This document shows, piece by piece, positions 54,229 through 62,432 of a stretch of 64,000 nt of DNA; the first letter of the stretch is position 1; every line of letters starts with the position of its first letter. Source of the DNA: Burkholderia sp. Ax-1724 (GTDB taxonomy: Bacteria > Pseudomonadota > Gammaproteobacteria > Burkholderiales > Burkholderiaceae); the NCBI RefSeq assembly GCF_011752995.1, contig NZ_VWWL01000011.1:124001-188000 (forward strand), given 5' to 3'. The notes under the pieces are model-generated. The model had not been told where the DNA came from. It searched no databases and worked only from the letters and a program-made list of their open reading frames with translations. Position numbers and translations under genes: made by a program.

Positions 54229-55398
54229 ATGCCCGCTAGACGCACACACAAAGTCGGCAACCATATCGTGGAGATCAATCAGCCAGGCCTCACCAGCGCC
54301 GGCAGAATCCCGACCTACGCACTCTGCTCGGCCGAGCGCTGGGGGATGCGCTTTTCTGATCTGGATCCGGAGCGCAAGGGGAAGCTTATGTTTCCGGTTG
54401 CCAGGGATTACGCGTTTGCGGTGGAGTTACTGTTCGAGAAGATCCAGTGGGGGAATACTTTCTTTGGTAAGGGGGTGCCGGAGAAGGTGCTCAGGTGGCC
54501 GGTTGACGATGATGGACAAAAATATCTACTCAGTCTGATAAAGCCGCTTATCGTCAAGGCAATGACGGATCAATCGCAAGACGGCGGTATTCCCGCTCAG
54601 GCCGTTCCCTCGCAGATAAAACTCGATGTGTCGGCGGGTTCGGCACCCGAGCAGGGCTTTTTTGATTCCGCGAACTGGAGCCTGCTCCTGCATCTCAATG
54701 ATCTCAAAGACCTCATTCTTATGAGCCGGTTAGCGGACGAGGATGCGGGTCAACGCTATCTGCGCTTCAGAACGCTCAAGGCATTTGTCGATACGATTTA
54801 CCACGAGTCGCGACATTGCCAGCAATGGTTCTGGAGCTACGCGATGGCGCAGCAACATCCGGATAATTTCCCTGATACACGGATCGATCAGTGGCCGGGT
54901 GCTGTAGTCGCAGATAGCGATGATGGACTTGTCGCAGTTGAGCTCGCCAGAAAAACCACCATACCTGACGATCCCTTGATGCTGGCGAGTATCAAACGTA
55001 TAGCCATCGCGCAGTATGTCTGGGTACTCAATCTCTGGCGTACTGGCAGGGTTAGGCCGCCAGGCCATCTGTCCAGCACGCAGTCACTGGAAAGTGAATT
55101 CGAAAAGGTCAGGGAACTGGCAGTCGATCTTCTACAGAAATCAGGTTACGGCGGCACTCCGATCATGATCGACAGCATGGTGGCCGAGCCTAACAGATGC
55201 TCAGAGGACTACCGCGGCCGTCCCTGGGAAAACGATGCCTTTTATTGTGGAGATATGGCAGGTGCCTATTTCATGCAAGCCGGTCACTATGGGATTTATA
55301 CGCATGCGGAAGATGAGTGCAGTGCTCCTTATGCCTTTGCTCATGAGCATCCCGATTCTTCGGGCACAGAGCAGCCCATTGCCAGTCAAGGAGAGTGA
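54229..55398 (+). CDS. Putative T6SS effector with a zinc-metallopeptidase (HExxH) motif
   Basis: A 389-residue protein read with vgrG. A strong AGGAG lies upstream of the ATG at 54229. It has no signal peptide, as expected for T6SS cargo. Residues 188-200 read DTIYHESRHCQQW, a zincin HExxH (H192, E193, H196); a possible third ligand is E334 in PWENDAF, 138 residues on. No family is recognised. The position directly behind vgrG and a following exported protein gene that overlaps it by 95 bp suggest effector plus periplasmic immunity, so the target is likely a cell-envelope component such as peptidoglycan or an envelope protein. GC is lower than in the VgrG gene. Confidence 0.7.
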   Translation: MPARRTHKVGNHIVEINQPGLTSAGRIPTYALCSAERWGMRFSDLDPERKGKLMFPVARDYAFAVELLFEKIQWGNTFFGKGVPEKVLRWPVDDDGQKYLLSLIKPLIVKAMTDQSQDGGIPAQAVPSQIKLDVSAGSAPEQGFFDSANWSLLLHLNDLKDLILMSRLADEDAGQRYLRFRTLKAFVDTIYHESRHCQQWFWSYAMAQQHPDNFPDTRIDQWPGAVVADSDDGLVAVELARKTTIPDDPLMLASIKRIAIAQYVWVLNLWRTGRVRPPGHLSSTQSLESEFEKVRELAVDLLQKSGYGGTPIMIDSMVAEPNRCSEDYRGRPWENDAFYCGDMAGAYFMQAGHYGIYTHAEDECSAPYAFAHEHPDSSGTEQPIASQGE

Positions 55399-56224
55399 CA
55401 TGCAGGACATTCCGAAACCCATGTCCGTGCAGGAGCAGGCGCAACTGTTTCCCTTCTTCGAAGCCGGGCTGGCCTGGGCTACAGGTACGCTTTCATTCGA
55501 CGATATAGTCCGTCGATTCGGAAAGCCAGTGTCATATAGCTCGCCTGAAGACATCATTGTTGAATATACATACTTCCTTCAGAAGAACGTGACGGTTGAT
55601 TTCCGGTTCGACAAACTACTACTTGTTGACGGAAAGCCGAGTGTCAAAACAGTCATGATTGATATTGACAGCCTGATGACGACCGACATTCCGAAGGAGG
55701 GCTATGAGGCCAGGCTGAACCTGCATCGCGTAGTCAGAGGAGAGTCGATTGATGGTGTGCGTAACGAGCAAGGCTCCTACTTTTCGCCTCGGGGCGTGAT
55801 CATTGGGGGGGACCCCGATATTGTCGATTTTGTCTATCGTCAACTGCTACCACCCGATTCCCCATACGACGTGTATGTCACGGTGACGTATAAAGGGAAA
55901 TACGGGCACGACGGTCCCGAATTCCGAAGCCTGCAAAATCCGCGCGATCTGCGCAGTATTGCAATTGATCGGGTCTATCTGAGGCCCGAGGAACTGGAAC
56001 AACGCCGCCTCGCCAAGCGCCAGAAATACGGCATGATGAACCTGCGCACCGGCATGGTGTGCCCTGAAACAGGCCTATGGGAAAGCTGGATGCAAGCGGG
56101 AATAGTTGGCAAGGCCGTGGTACGCGCTGGCGACAGGTTCAAGCCATATCTGCGACTCGACATGCCGCCTGCTGACGTGCGCTGGATGTGGGCCGGTGAG
56201 TATCGCCCGGAGCGATTGGCTTGA
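55304..56224 (+). CDS. Candidate periplasmic immunity protein overlapping the effector gene
   Basis: A 306-residue protein from ATG 55304 with a Sec signal peptide (MRKMSAVLLMPLLMSIPILR, cleavage near RAQ). It overlaps the last 95 bp of the effector gene in another frame. An alternative start is ATG 55400 with a strong AAGGAG, which would make a cytoplasmic 274-residue form. The broken copy downstream conserves the signal peptide frame but loses the AAGGAG, favouring the longer, exported form. The mature part has LSFDDIVRRFGKP and DVRWMWAGEYRPERLA, and no family I recognise. Position behind a VgrG-linked effector suggests immunity. Confidence 0.65.
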   Translation: MRKMSAVLLMPLLMSIPILRAQSSPLPVKESDMQDIPKPMSVQEQAQLFPFFEAGLAWATGTLSFDDIVRRFGKPVSYSSPEDIIVEYTYFLQKNVTVDFRFDKLLLVDGKPSVKTVMIDIDSLMTTDIPKEGYEARLNLHRVVRGESIDGVRNEQGSYFSPRGVIIGGDPDIVDFVYRQLLPPDSPYDVYVTVTYKGKYGHDGPEFRSLQNPRDLRSIAIDRVYLRPEELEQRRLAKRQKYGMMNLRTGMVCPETGLWESWMQAGIVGKAVVRAGDRFKPYLRLDMPPADVRWMWAGEYRPERLA

Positions 56225-56259
56225 TCCGATCCATAAATTGCAGTGTGTCCAATTGCCGT

Positions 56260-56660
56260 AGGGATATAGTCCGTGCCTATTTTATGCAAGCCAGTCACTA
56301 GGGGTTTTACACGCATGCGGAAGACGAGTGCAGCGCTCCTTATGCTTTTGCTCATGAGCACCCCGCCCCTTCGAGCACAGACCGGTCCACTGACAACGGA
56401 GCACAGTGAAATGCAGGATATTTCGAAACTCATGTCTGTGCAGGAACAGGAGCGACTTTTCGTCTTCTTCGAGCCGGACTGGCCCTGGCAATGGGTACGC
56501 TTTCATTCGACGATGTAGTCCGTAGATTCGGAAAACCGCAGAAATACGATAATCCTGACGTTAATACTGTCGACTATAGCTATTTTTTCGGAAACAACGC
56601 ATCGATCAAATTCATGTTCGACAGGTTCTACCCCCTAGACGAACAACACAGCGTCAGGAG
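56260..56660 (+). pseudogene. Truncated duplicate of effector tail and immunity gene
   Basis: Starts with a degenerate copy of the effector C-terminus (with an in-frame stop after FMQASH) and of the immunity start (ATG 56315, MRKTSAALLMLLLMSTPPLR). One base is missing near 56470, so the frame stops soon after FEPDWPWQWVRFHSTM. The other frame continues LSFDDVVRRFGKPQKY for about 60 codons before homology ends near 56660. The duplication therefore covered the effector end plus the first half of the immunity gene and has decayed. Confidence 0.75.
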
Positions 56661-56669
56661 TTGGAACCG

Positions 56670-59396
56670 TCACCCAATCGGGCGCGGTTCAGCCCCTACG
56701 TTGGCCATCTTGCTAACGTCTTCCAACACGCGCTCCATCAACGCAACGCCATCGTCCGAGCGGTACGCGTCCCCACCGCCCACCTTGCTTTGCGGCTCAT
56801 TCTTGAAGTGGCACGCTTCCGGACGGGTCGCGGTTTCCGAGCGGTAGTGCACATGCAGTGGCACTGTCGTGACAGTCTTGATGCGCGGCTTGTCTTCCCC
56901 GGGATCGAGGTAGGCAATACGCTGCGCGTCCCTTAGCGTGATCACGTATTCGTCGAGGAAGTCGCCGTGTGGATGGGGCTCGCCGTTCGGCGCGATCCCC
57001 GCCAGTCGCTTTCGGCGGATCGTTTGGCTCACTGATACGAGGCTATTGCGATCATGTTTCTGGAGCCACTGGAACAGTTCGCGCGAAGGCTTCTGCGCGA
57101 ACAGCTTCAGATTGCGGCGCTTTTGCTGGACGGCGGCCTCGTTGCGCAATGCGGCGATACCTCCCGACAACTTGTTGACATCCTGCGTCAACGCTATGCG
57201 AACAGGCAGCGCCATACGCTTTGCATCGAGGGCCGCTTGCCCATTCTCATCCGGATCGGTGAGCGTTTCGATTAGCTTATCGATCGTGGCGATCCGGGCG
57301 AGCACATCCTGACGCCCTTTGTCGAGCGCGTCTGCCGCGCGCATGAATTTGCCGTAGATGCCGAAGCCACTCAGCAGCTTCAGGCCGCTCGCATCAGCCT
57401 CGGTGCGCGCGAGATTTGCAAGCGAAGCAGCATACTGTCGTACCCTTTTGACGTCGAATGGAGTCGCGCACAGTTGAATCAGCGACTCCTTCGCCGCAGC
57501 AAGCTCCTGCTCGCGGGCAACCTCCCGTGCCGCCTGGTTTCGCTTGCTCTCGGCGATTGCCTGCTGCTGGCGCACAGTCTTCTTGCCCTTGCCCTTGCCC
57601 TTGCCTTTGCCTTTGCCGCTATTCGCGGCGATCCGGCTCGACGGCTCGTCGTCCCAGTCGATCTCCGGGATTTTCACCTCAGGAGGCGCGGGCACCGCCA
57701 AGCCCTTTAGATACTTCGCCGTGTAATCGTGCACCGCAACTTCGCTGGGGGTAACAAGTGCCGCGGTGACCATGCGCGCATACTTGGGGTCTCTAGCCAG
57801 CGACGTCCTCATCGCGTTGGCAGTGGCGATGTTCCACTGCAGATTCCGCCGGACGCGCGATACTGCGACCTGTAGCTGCTCATACGCGGCGTCAACTTCG
57901 TTGCTGCTAGCAGATCGAGGGCTATCGCTTTTCATGCTGTTGCGCAGCCACTCCAGGTCGGTTTCGATTTCGCCGCAGTGTAGTGCGACCGCGTCGAGCA
58001 CGGGTTGGCGCATCGCGTCTTCGCGGCGACAGTATGCTAAAGGATCGCTATCTGGAAATGCCGTGAGGCAATGTGAAACGTTATGGAGCAACTCGACGCT
58101 GATGCGAACCATCGTGCTGACTGATACCTCGTCAAACTGTGCGGTCACTGCGGGGTCAGCGGTGTTCGCAATCCTCTCGCCTTGATTCCTGTACCGGAGA
58201 GACTTACGAATATTGTCGAACAGAATGACAGCTTTGGTGTCGATGGGCATACCCGCATTGATCAGATGGCGGTGTTCGTCCAGTACTATAGAATCGAAGA
58301 TGCCGGGCTTACCGCGTAGTCCATCGATCCACCGGAGATTTTCGTCCATGGACTTTGCAAAGGTGGCGTACTGGCTGCCGACATTGGACGATTCCCGCAA
58401 CAGGGCAGCAAACCTGTCATCGTACCCACCGCCTATGTTCCCTGTACGTCGATCTTCGGCTCGGGTCGTTCTATTGATCACCTCGCCCAATTGACCGAAT
58501 CTGCCAAGTAGCTCACTGACGCACGTAGAGACTAACGTCTTGCCCACTGTATCAGCCATTCTCCCCAAGTACAGCAGTTCCTTTATATGGCTGTCCCGCG
58601 TTTTCTTGAGAGCCCATTTCCAGGTCTCATCCAGGGAATTACCGTCAATCTTCACGTCTCGCAACGATGGCATGTCCCGGTCAATGCCCGCGAGTATCGT
58701 ATCGAAGCATGCACGGCTCCTGGCTATCTTCCCGGAGATATCCTTAATATTTTTCTCGAAAAATTTCTGCGTTTCAGGCTCATTAGGATTAAGAACGAGG
58801 GATACCCCCCCTGCCATTTTCCGGAGATAAGGGTTGAACTTATTTAGCACGTCCCCGAGATCTTTCACAAGATCGGACGCACTCTGGCATTCGCGATTGA
58901 GGTCCTCCAGCTCCTCGCTAAAGCGCTTTAACAGACCGGCGGATGATCGCTCGTTCGTATTGGACTTGAGGTTCTTCTTTGCCTCCCCCATAGCGATTTT
59001 TAGCGTATCTGCCAGCTTTTTAAGCGTTCTGATCAACGGCTCACTGTGGTCGGCAACTTGTGTTATGCCTGTCCGAGTTCTCGGATAAGCGACCAGTGCC
59101 CGGGTGTAATCCTCAACGCCTTGATGGACCAGTTTCATCATGAACTGCTGGCGCGATACTTCCGGTGACGCCGCGGCCCCGACTTCCCTAAGATTGGAGC
59201 GGCGAATTGGCTGTGCCATGTTGCCTTGAGCGCTCGACACGGGTCGAGACAGCGGAGAAAGCCCTTGAAGCGAAGGTGTGCGGGCAGGCGATGCCGCTTG
59301 AGTAGGCGACGGTGTGTCGATTGCCTGTTGCCGAATTGCCTGTTGCTGACTCTGAAAAGGTTCGCTGCGTCCCGTGCGCGAGATATGGCTGCTCAC
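56670..59396 (-). CDS. Probable type III secretion effector (XopP/RipH-like?), PIP-box controlled
   Basis: A 908-residue protein with the typical look of a Hrp-dependent effector. The first 60 residues are Ser/Gln/Pro/Thr-rich and acidic-poor (SEPFQSQQQAIRQQAIDTPS), followed by a long, mostly helical body with no membrane segment or enzyme motif I recognise. A (Gly-Lys)6 tract occurs near residue 600. The C-terminal VPLHVHYRSETATRPEACHF recalls XopP/RipH (HLK) effectors, but this match is from memory and weak. The GTG start at 59396 has GGGAG upstream. The promoter carries a perfect PIP/hrpII box. Lower GC than neighbouring housekeeping genes suggests acquisition by transfer. Confidence 0.7.
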   Translation of the reverse strand: MSSHISRTGRSEPFQSQQQAIRQQAIDTPSPTQAASPARTPSLQGLSPLSRPVSSAQGNMAQPIRRSNLREVGAAASPEVSRQQFMMKLVHQGVEDYTRALVAYPRTRTGITQVADHSEPLIRTLKKLADTLKIAMGEAKKNLKSNTNERSSAGLLKRFSEELEDLNRECQSASDLVKDLGDVLNKFNPYLRKMAGGVSLVLNPNEPETQKFFEKNIKDISGKIARSRACFDTILAGIDRDMPSLRDVKIDGNSLDETWKWALKKTRDSHIKELLYLGRMADTVGKTLVSTCVSELLGRFGQLGEVINRTTRAEDRRTGNIGGGYDDRFAALLRESSNVGSQYATFAKSMDENLRWIDGLRGKPGIFDSIVLDEHRHLINAGMPIDTKAVILFDNIRKSLRYRNQGERIANTADPAVTAQFDEVSVSTMVRISVELLHNVSHCLTAFPDSDPLAYCRREDAMRQPVLDAVALHCGEIETDLEWLRNSMKSDSPRSASSNEVDAAYEQLQVAVSRVRRNLQWNIATANAMRTSLARDPKYARMVTAALVTPSEVAVHDYTAKYLKGLAVPAPPEVKIPEIDWDDEPSSRIAANSGKGKGKGKGKGKKTVRQQQAIAESKRNQAAREVAREQELAAAKESLIQLCATPFDVKRVRQYAASLANLARTEADASGLKLLSGFGIYGKFMRAADALDKGRQDVLARIATIDKLIETLTDPDENGQAALDAKRMALPVRIALTQDVNKLSGGIAALRNEAAVQQKRRNLKLFAQKPSRELFQWLQKHDRNSLVSVSQTIRRKRLAGIAPNGEPHPHGDFLDEYVITLRDAQRIAYLDPGEDKPRIKTVTTVPLHVHYRSETATRPEACHFKNEPQSKVGGGDAYRSDDGVALMERVLEDVSKMANVGAEPRPIG
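57582..57617 (-). repeat. Six tandem hexamers inside the effector gene
   Basis: Six copies of a CTTGCC/TTTGCC hexamer (GGCAAG on the coding strand) encode a (Gly-Lys)6 linker. Slippage would change the linker length in steps of two residues without a frameshift. Confidence 0.9.
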
Positions 59397-59429
59397 TCAG
59401 TACTCCCGTTGTAAGACGTGATACCTTGG

Positions 59430-59490
59430 AGTCTGAATACATGGCGCCGTCAAGTAGCCGTGGATGCGAATCTGCAGCGCTTATTGCGAA
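59430..59490 (-). promoter_or_regulatory. PIP box / hrpII box promoter
   Basis: On the minus strand TTCGC-N15-TTCGC (59490-59466) is followed after exactly 30 nt by CAGACT (59435-59430). This fits the plant-inducible-promoter rule TTCGB-N15-TTCGB-N30/32-YANNNT with no mismatch. It is equally TTCG-N16-TTCG, the HrpB-type hrpII box. Transcription would start about 28 nt before the GTG of the effector gene. Confidence 0.85.
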
Positions 59491-59552
59491 CATAGAACGG
59501 GTTTTTCATCCAGTACCGCTCATAGCCTGTTGACGCAGACAGGAAAAACTAC

Positions 59553-60028
59553 ATGAACGAAGCGAATCCCGAAGCTGTTCGGGGAGAAACCGCGCCGCCC
59601 ATCGCGAGTCTCTTTGCGTATCGCATAGCAGTCGGAATAGCACAAGGAATACTGCTGTACATCCTTCTGGAAATAGCGGGAGGCCCATCTTCGGTCATCC
59701 CCCATGCGGTTTTCTTTCCGTCCCTCCTGGTCCTCCTCTACGTCGCACCCGTACAGTCAGCACATTGGCATTCGCCGCCGGTTTGCATATCACCAACGTA
59801 AGAAACAATTTCATTTGTGGCACACGTAAGCTGCTGCTCACGTTGATGTCGTGGCTACTGCCATTGCTCGGCAGACTCGACATCGGGCCGGACTGCACGA
59901 GTGTCCGCGATGCGCTGTCTCAGGGGAGTTATCGGCTGGTGGAAGCGCGTCTACTCGACATCGAAATCGGCGGGACGCGGTTGCAAGTGGGGGCGATAGC
60001 GGAACGCGTTGTTACGTGTCGACGTTAA
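59553..60028 (+). pseudogene. DUF4153-type membrane protein remnant
   Basis: The first open piece (59553-59801) begins MNEANPEAVRGETAPPIASL and has two hydrophobic segments with FAYRIAVGIAQGILLYILLE, then shifts frame near 59748. The second frame continues TLAFAAGLHITNVRNNFICG and LLLTLMSWLLPLLG, then ends in unrelated sequence around 60028. Intact DUF4153 proteins are several hundred residues long, so this is a frameshifted and truncated copy. Confidence 0.6.
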
Positions 60029-60076
60029 AAGGCATGGGTGTACTTGCCGCGGCTCGCACACCCATCACGCTGAGCC

Positions 60077-61078
60077 TCAACTCTCCCGACACCCCCGCGC
60101 ACCACCCGTCTTCGCATACACGGAACGCACTTGCGGCGCACGCGTAACCAGCCATATCCCGCTGCAAACGAGAACGAGCGCAAGCAGATTCTTCAACTCC
60201 ATGATGTTCTCGTTCAAACATATCGCGGACAACGCAGTACCGAACACCGGCACGAGGAAGTTGAACACGGTCACTCTGCCGACCTGGTTGTATTTGAGCA
60301 GCAAACTCCACAACGAAAAAGCCACCGAGGAGAGAAGCGCCAGGTAGCCGAGCAGCGCCGCCGATTCCACCGTGAATCCGCTCAGCGTACCGCCTGTCGC
60401 ATAACCTGCCACGACGAGCACGACGCCGCCAAACCCGAGCTGGTAGCCCGTCATGACCATGACGTCCATGCCCTGCGAAATACGCTTGCCGTAGATCGAC
60501 GCGGCCGACAGCACGAATGCGGCGATCACGATAAAGCCTTCGCCGAGCAGCGTAAACGCAAACTCGAACGAGCTATCGCTGAAATTGACCACCATGACGC
60601 CCACGAATCCCAACAGGCACCCAACCGCCTTGCGCGGCGAGATCTTGTCGTTCTTATAGATAAAGTGAGCGAGCAGCACGCTGAAGAAGGTCGTCGTCGA
60701 ATTCAGGATCGAGCCGCGCACTCCAGTGGTGTATGCAAGGCCGATATAGAAGAACACATATTGAATGGCCGTTTGCGTAACGCCCAGCAGCATCAACTGT
60801 CCCGCGTTGCGGCGGGTCAAATTGAAAAGCGACTTCTTCGATAGTGCAGCGAGAATCAGCAGAAACAGTCCCGCAAGAACGAACCGGTAGCCAGCGAAAA
60901 CCAGTTTCGACGGAATGTCGCCTTGCGTAATGCCGAGCAGCGAATAGCCGATTTTGATTGCCGGATACGAGCTGCCCCACAGCAGGCAGCATACGGTCGC
61001 GAGGATAACGAGTACTTTGGGTTGCGTAAAGAAACGCGCGGAATCGCGCGGTTGGATGGTCTCAATGGGCGTGGTCAT
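60077..61078 (-). CDS. EamA/DMT-family transporter
   Basis: A 333-residue drug/metabolite transporter with ten helices in two EamA repeats; landmarks are LLWGSSYPAIKIGYSLL and, in the second repeat, VFNFLVPVFGTALSAICLNE. It is a likely exporter of metabolites or amino acids; the substrate is not predictable. The start at 61078 gives the family N-terminus. Its C-terminus extends over positions where the pseudogene to the left ends. The upstream gap holds an inverted repeat near a TATAAT. Confidence 0.88.
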   Translation of the reverse strand: MTTPIETIQPRDSARFFTQPKVLVILATVCCLLWGSSYPAIKIGYSLLGITQGDIPSKLVFAGYRFVLAGLFLLILAALSKKSLFNLTRRNAGQLMLLGVTQTAIQYVFFYIGLAYTTGVRGSILNSTTTFFSVLLAHFIYKNDKISPRKAVGCLLGFVGVMVVNFSDSSFEFAFTLLGEGFIVIAAFVLSAASIYGKRISQGMDVMVMTGYQLGFGGVVLVVAGYATGGTLSGFTVESAALLGYLALLSSVAFSLWSLLLKYNQVGRVTVFNFLVPVFGTALSAICLNENIMELKNLLALVLVCSGIWLVTRAPQVRSVYAKTGGARGCRES

Positions 61079-61386
61079 ATTTCAAATAACACTGTTATTA
61101 CGCAACGCATGGGCTAGCCACCGGCGTGCCTGTCTTATTGCCTTGTCGTTTTATCGCGTCGCTGCGAAATGCCGTGGCAACCCCTGCCGTGACAAACCCC
61201 GCTCGCAGCCATAGCGAAACCGCTCGCTGCCGCCACATCGCAGCGGGCAGGCGAATCGATCGTTGCATTCGAGAAGACCGCGGAAGATGCGAAGCAGTGC
61301 ATGACACCCGGCACTGCGCAATTGGCTTACGGCAGTTTCATGTAAGCGACATGAAATTATAATATGAACGGTCGAACACTGCCGCA
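61079..61386. other. Intergenic region upstream of the EamA gene
   Basis: No credible gene. Contains the inverted repeat at 61336-61356 beside an AT-rich promoter-like sequence; if the minus-strand TATAAT (61361-61356) is used, the EamA leader would be about 270 nt. Confidence 0.45.
61336..61356. promoter_or_regulatory. Operator-like inverted repeat
   Basis: TTTCATGT-N5-ACATGAAA is a perfect 8-bp dyad. It is adjacent to TATAAT on the minus strand, so a bound protein would block transcription starting there. Confidence 0.45.
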
Positions 61387-62292
61387 CTACTCCCCAATCA
61401 TCTCCGGTACTTTCTCCTTCAACGCATCGATGGCAACCCGCGTTTTCGCCCGCAAATGACGCGCTTTCGGCCAAATCGCATAGACCTCCTGAGAGCGGAC
61501 CCGATAGTTATCGAGAACCGGCACCAGCGCCCCGCTTTTCGCGTAACGCGTCAACAGCCAGCACGGTAGCCACGCCAGTCCGTAGCCGTCGATTGCCGCC
61601 GCCGCAATCGCCTGAATGTCGTCCATGCTGACACGCGAGCGGATACGTACCGGCTGCGCGCTGCCGTCCGCGTCTTTTGCGTTCCATGGAGCAACTGCGC
61701 CGGCACGCGAGAGCGCAATGCCGACGTGGTTCTCCAGTTGCTCGATACAGGTTGGCGTTCCGTAGCGCTCGAGATACGCGGGCGACGCGCCGATCACAAC
61801 GTGCTGCGTACCGAGCCGCCGCGCCGCGAGTGTGCTGCTGTCGCGCAACTCGCCTATTCGCACGGCAAGATCGAAGCCTTCTTCGATGAGATCCGTGAAG
61901 CGATCGGTAAACGAAAGATCGATCTGCAACTTCGGATACTGCCGCACGAGATCGAGCAGAATCGGCGCGACGCAAAAATGCCCGAACGCTTCGGGCACGC
62001 TCACTCGCAACCTGCCGGCAGGCTCAGCCCGGCCATGATCGAGCGCGGCCTCGGCAACATCGAGTTCCGCGAGTGCCCGCACGCATCCCTCGTAATAGGC
62101 CTGCCCTTCAGCCGTGAGAGTCTGACTGCGCGTGCTGCGATGAAGCAGCCGCACACCGAGCCGCGCTTCCAGCCGGCTAATCGCCTTACCGACCGCCGAG
62201 CGCGTGAGGTTCATGCGCTCGGCCGCCAGCGCAAAGCTGCCGGCTTCGACCACCTGCACGAACGTCGCCACGCCGTCCAGATTATCTGTCAT
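61387..62292 (-). CDS. LysR-family regulator of the adjacent MFS transporter
   Basis: A 301-residue LysR regulator: helix-turn-helix FVQVVEAGSFALAAERMNLT then RSAVGKAISRLEARLGVRLL, and an effector domain (LRVSVPEAFGHFCVAPILLD). The ATG at 62292 is chosen for AAGGGG 7 nt upstream; an ATG at 62307 is in frame. It is divergent from the MFS exporter gene with a 140-bp gap, so control of that exporter is likely. Confidence 0.9.
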   Translation of the reverse strand: MTDNLDGVATFVQVVEAGSFALAAERMNLTRSAVGKAISRLEARLGVRLLHRSTRSQTLTAEGQAYYEGCVRALAELDVAEAALDHGRAEPAGRLRVSVPEAFGHFCVAPILLDLVRQYPKLQIDLSFTDRFTDLIEEGFDLAVRIGELRDSSTLAARRLGTQHVVIGASPAYLERYGTPTCIEQLENHVGIALSRAGAVAPWNAKDADGSAQPVRIRSRVSMDDIQAIAAAAIDGYGLAWLPCWLLTRYAKSGALVPVLDNYRVRSQEVYAIWPKARHLRAKTRVAIDALKEKVPEMIGE

Positions 62293-62352
62293 TGGATGCC
62301 CCTTCATTGGTTCCAAACAGGAATCTATCATGGGAATTTAATGGACCAATAA

Positions 62353-62367
62353 GGGAATCTTATTCCC
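62353..62367. promoter_or_regulatory. Dyad in the LysR-MFS divergent region
   Basis: GGGAAT-CTT-ATTCCC lies between the divergent LysR and MFS starts; a T-N11-A motif overlaps just to the left. It may be the LysR site or a small hairpin. Confidence 0.4.
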
Positions 62368-62432
62368 CTAAACTGGATTGGGTCGTTCACCGCCATGCCA
62401 TCGCAATGGCGCGCCACCCTTTGGAGTCAAAC

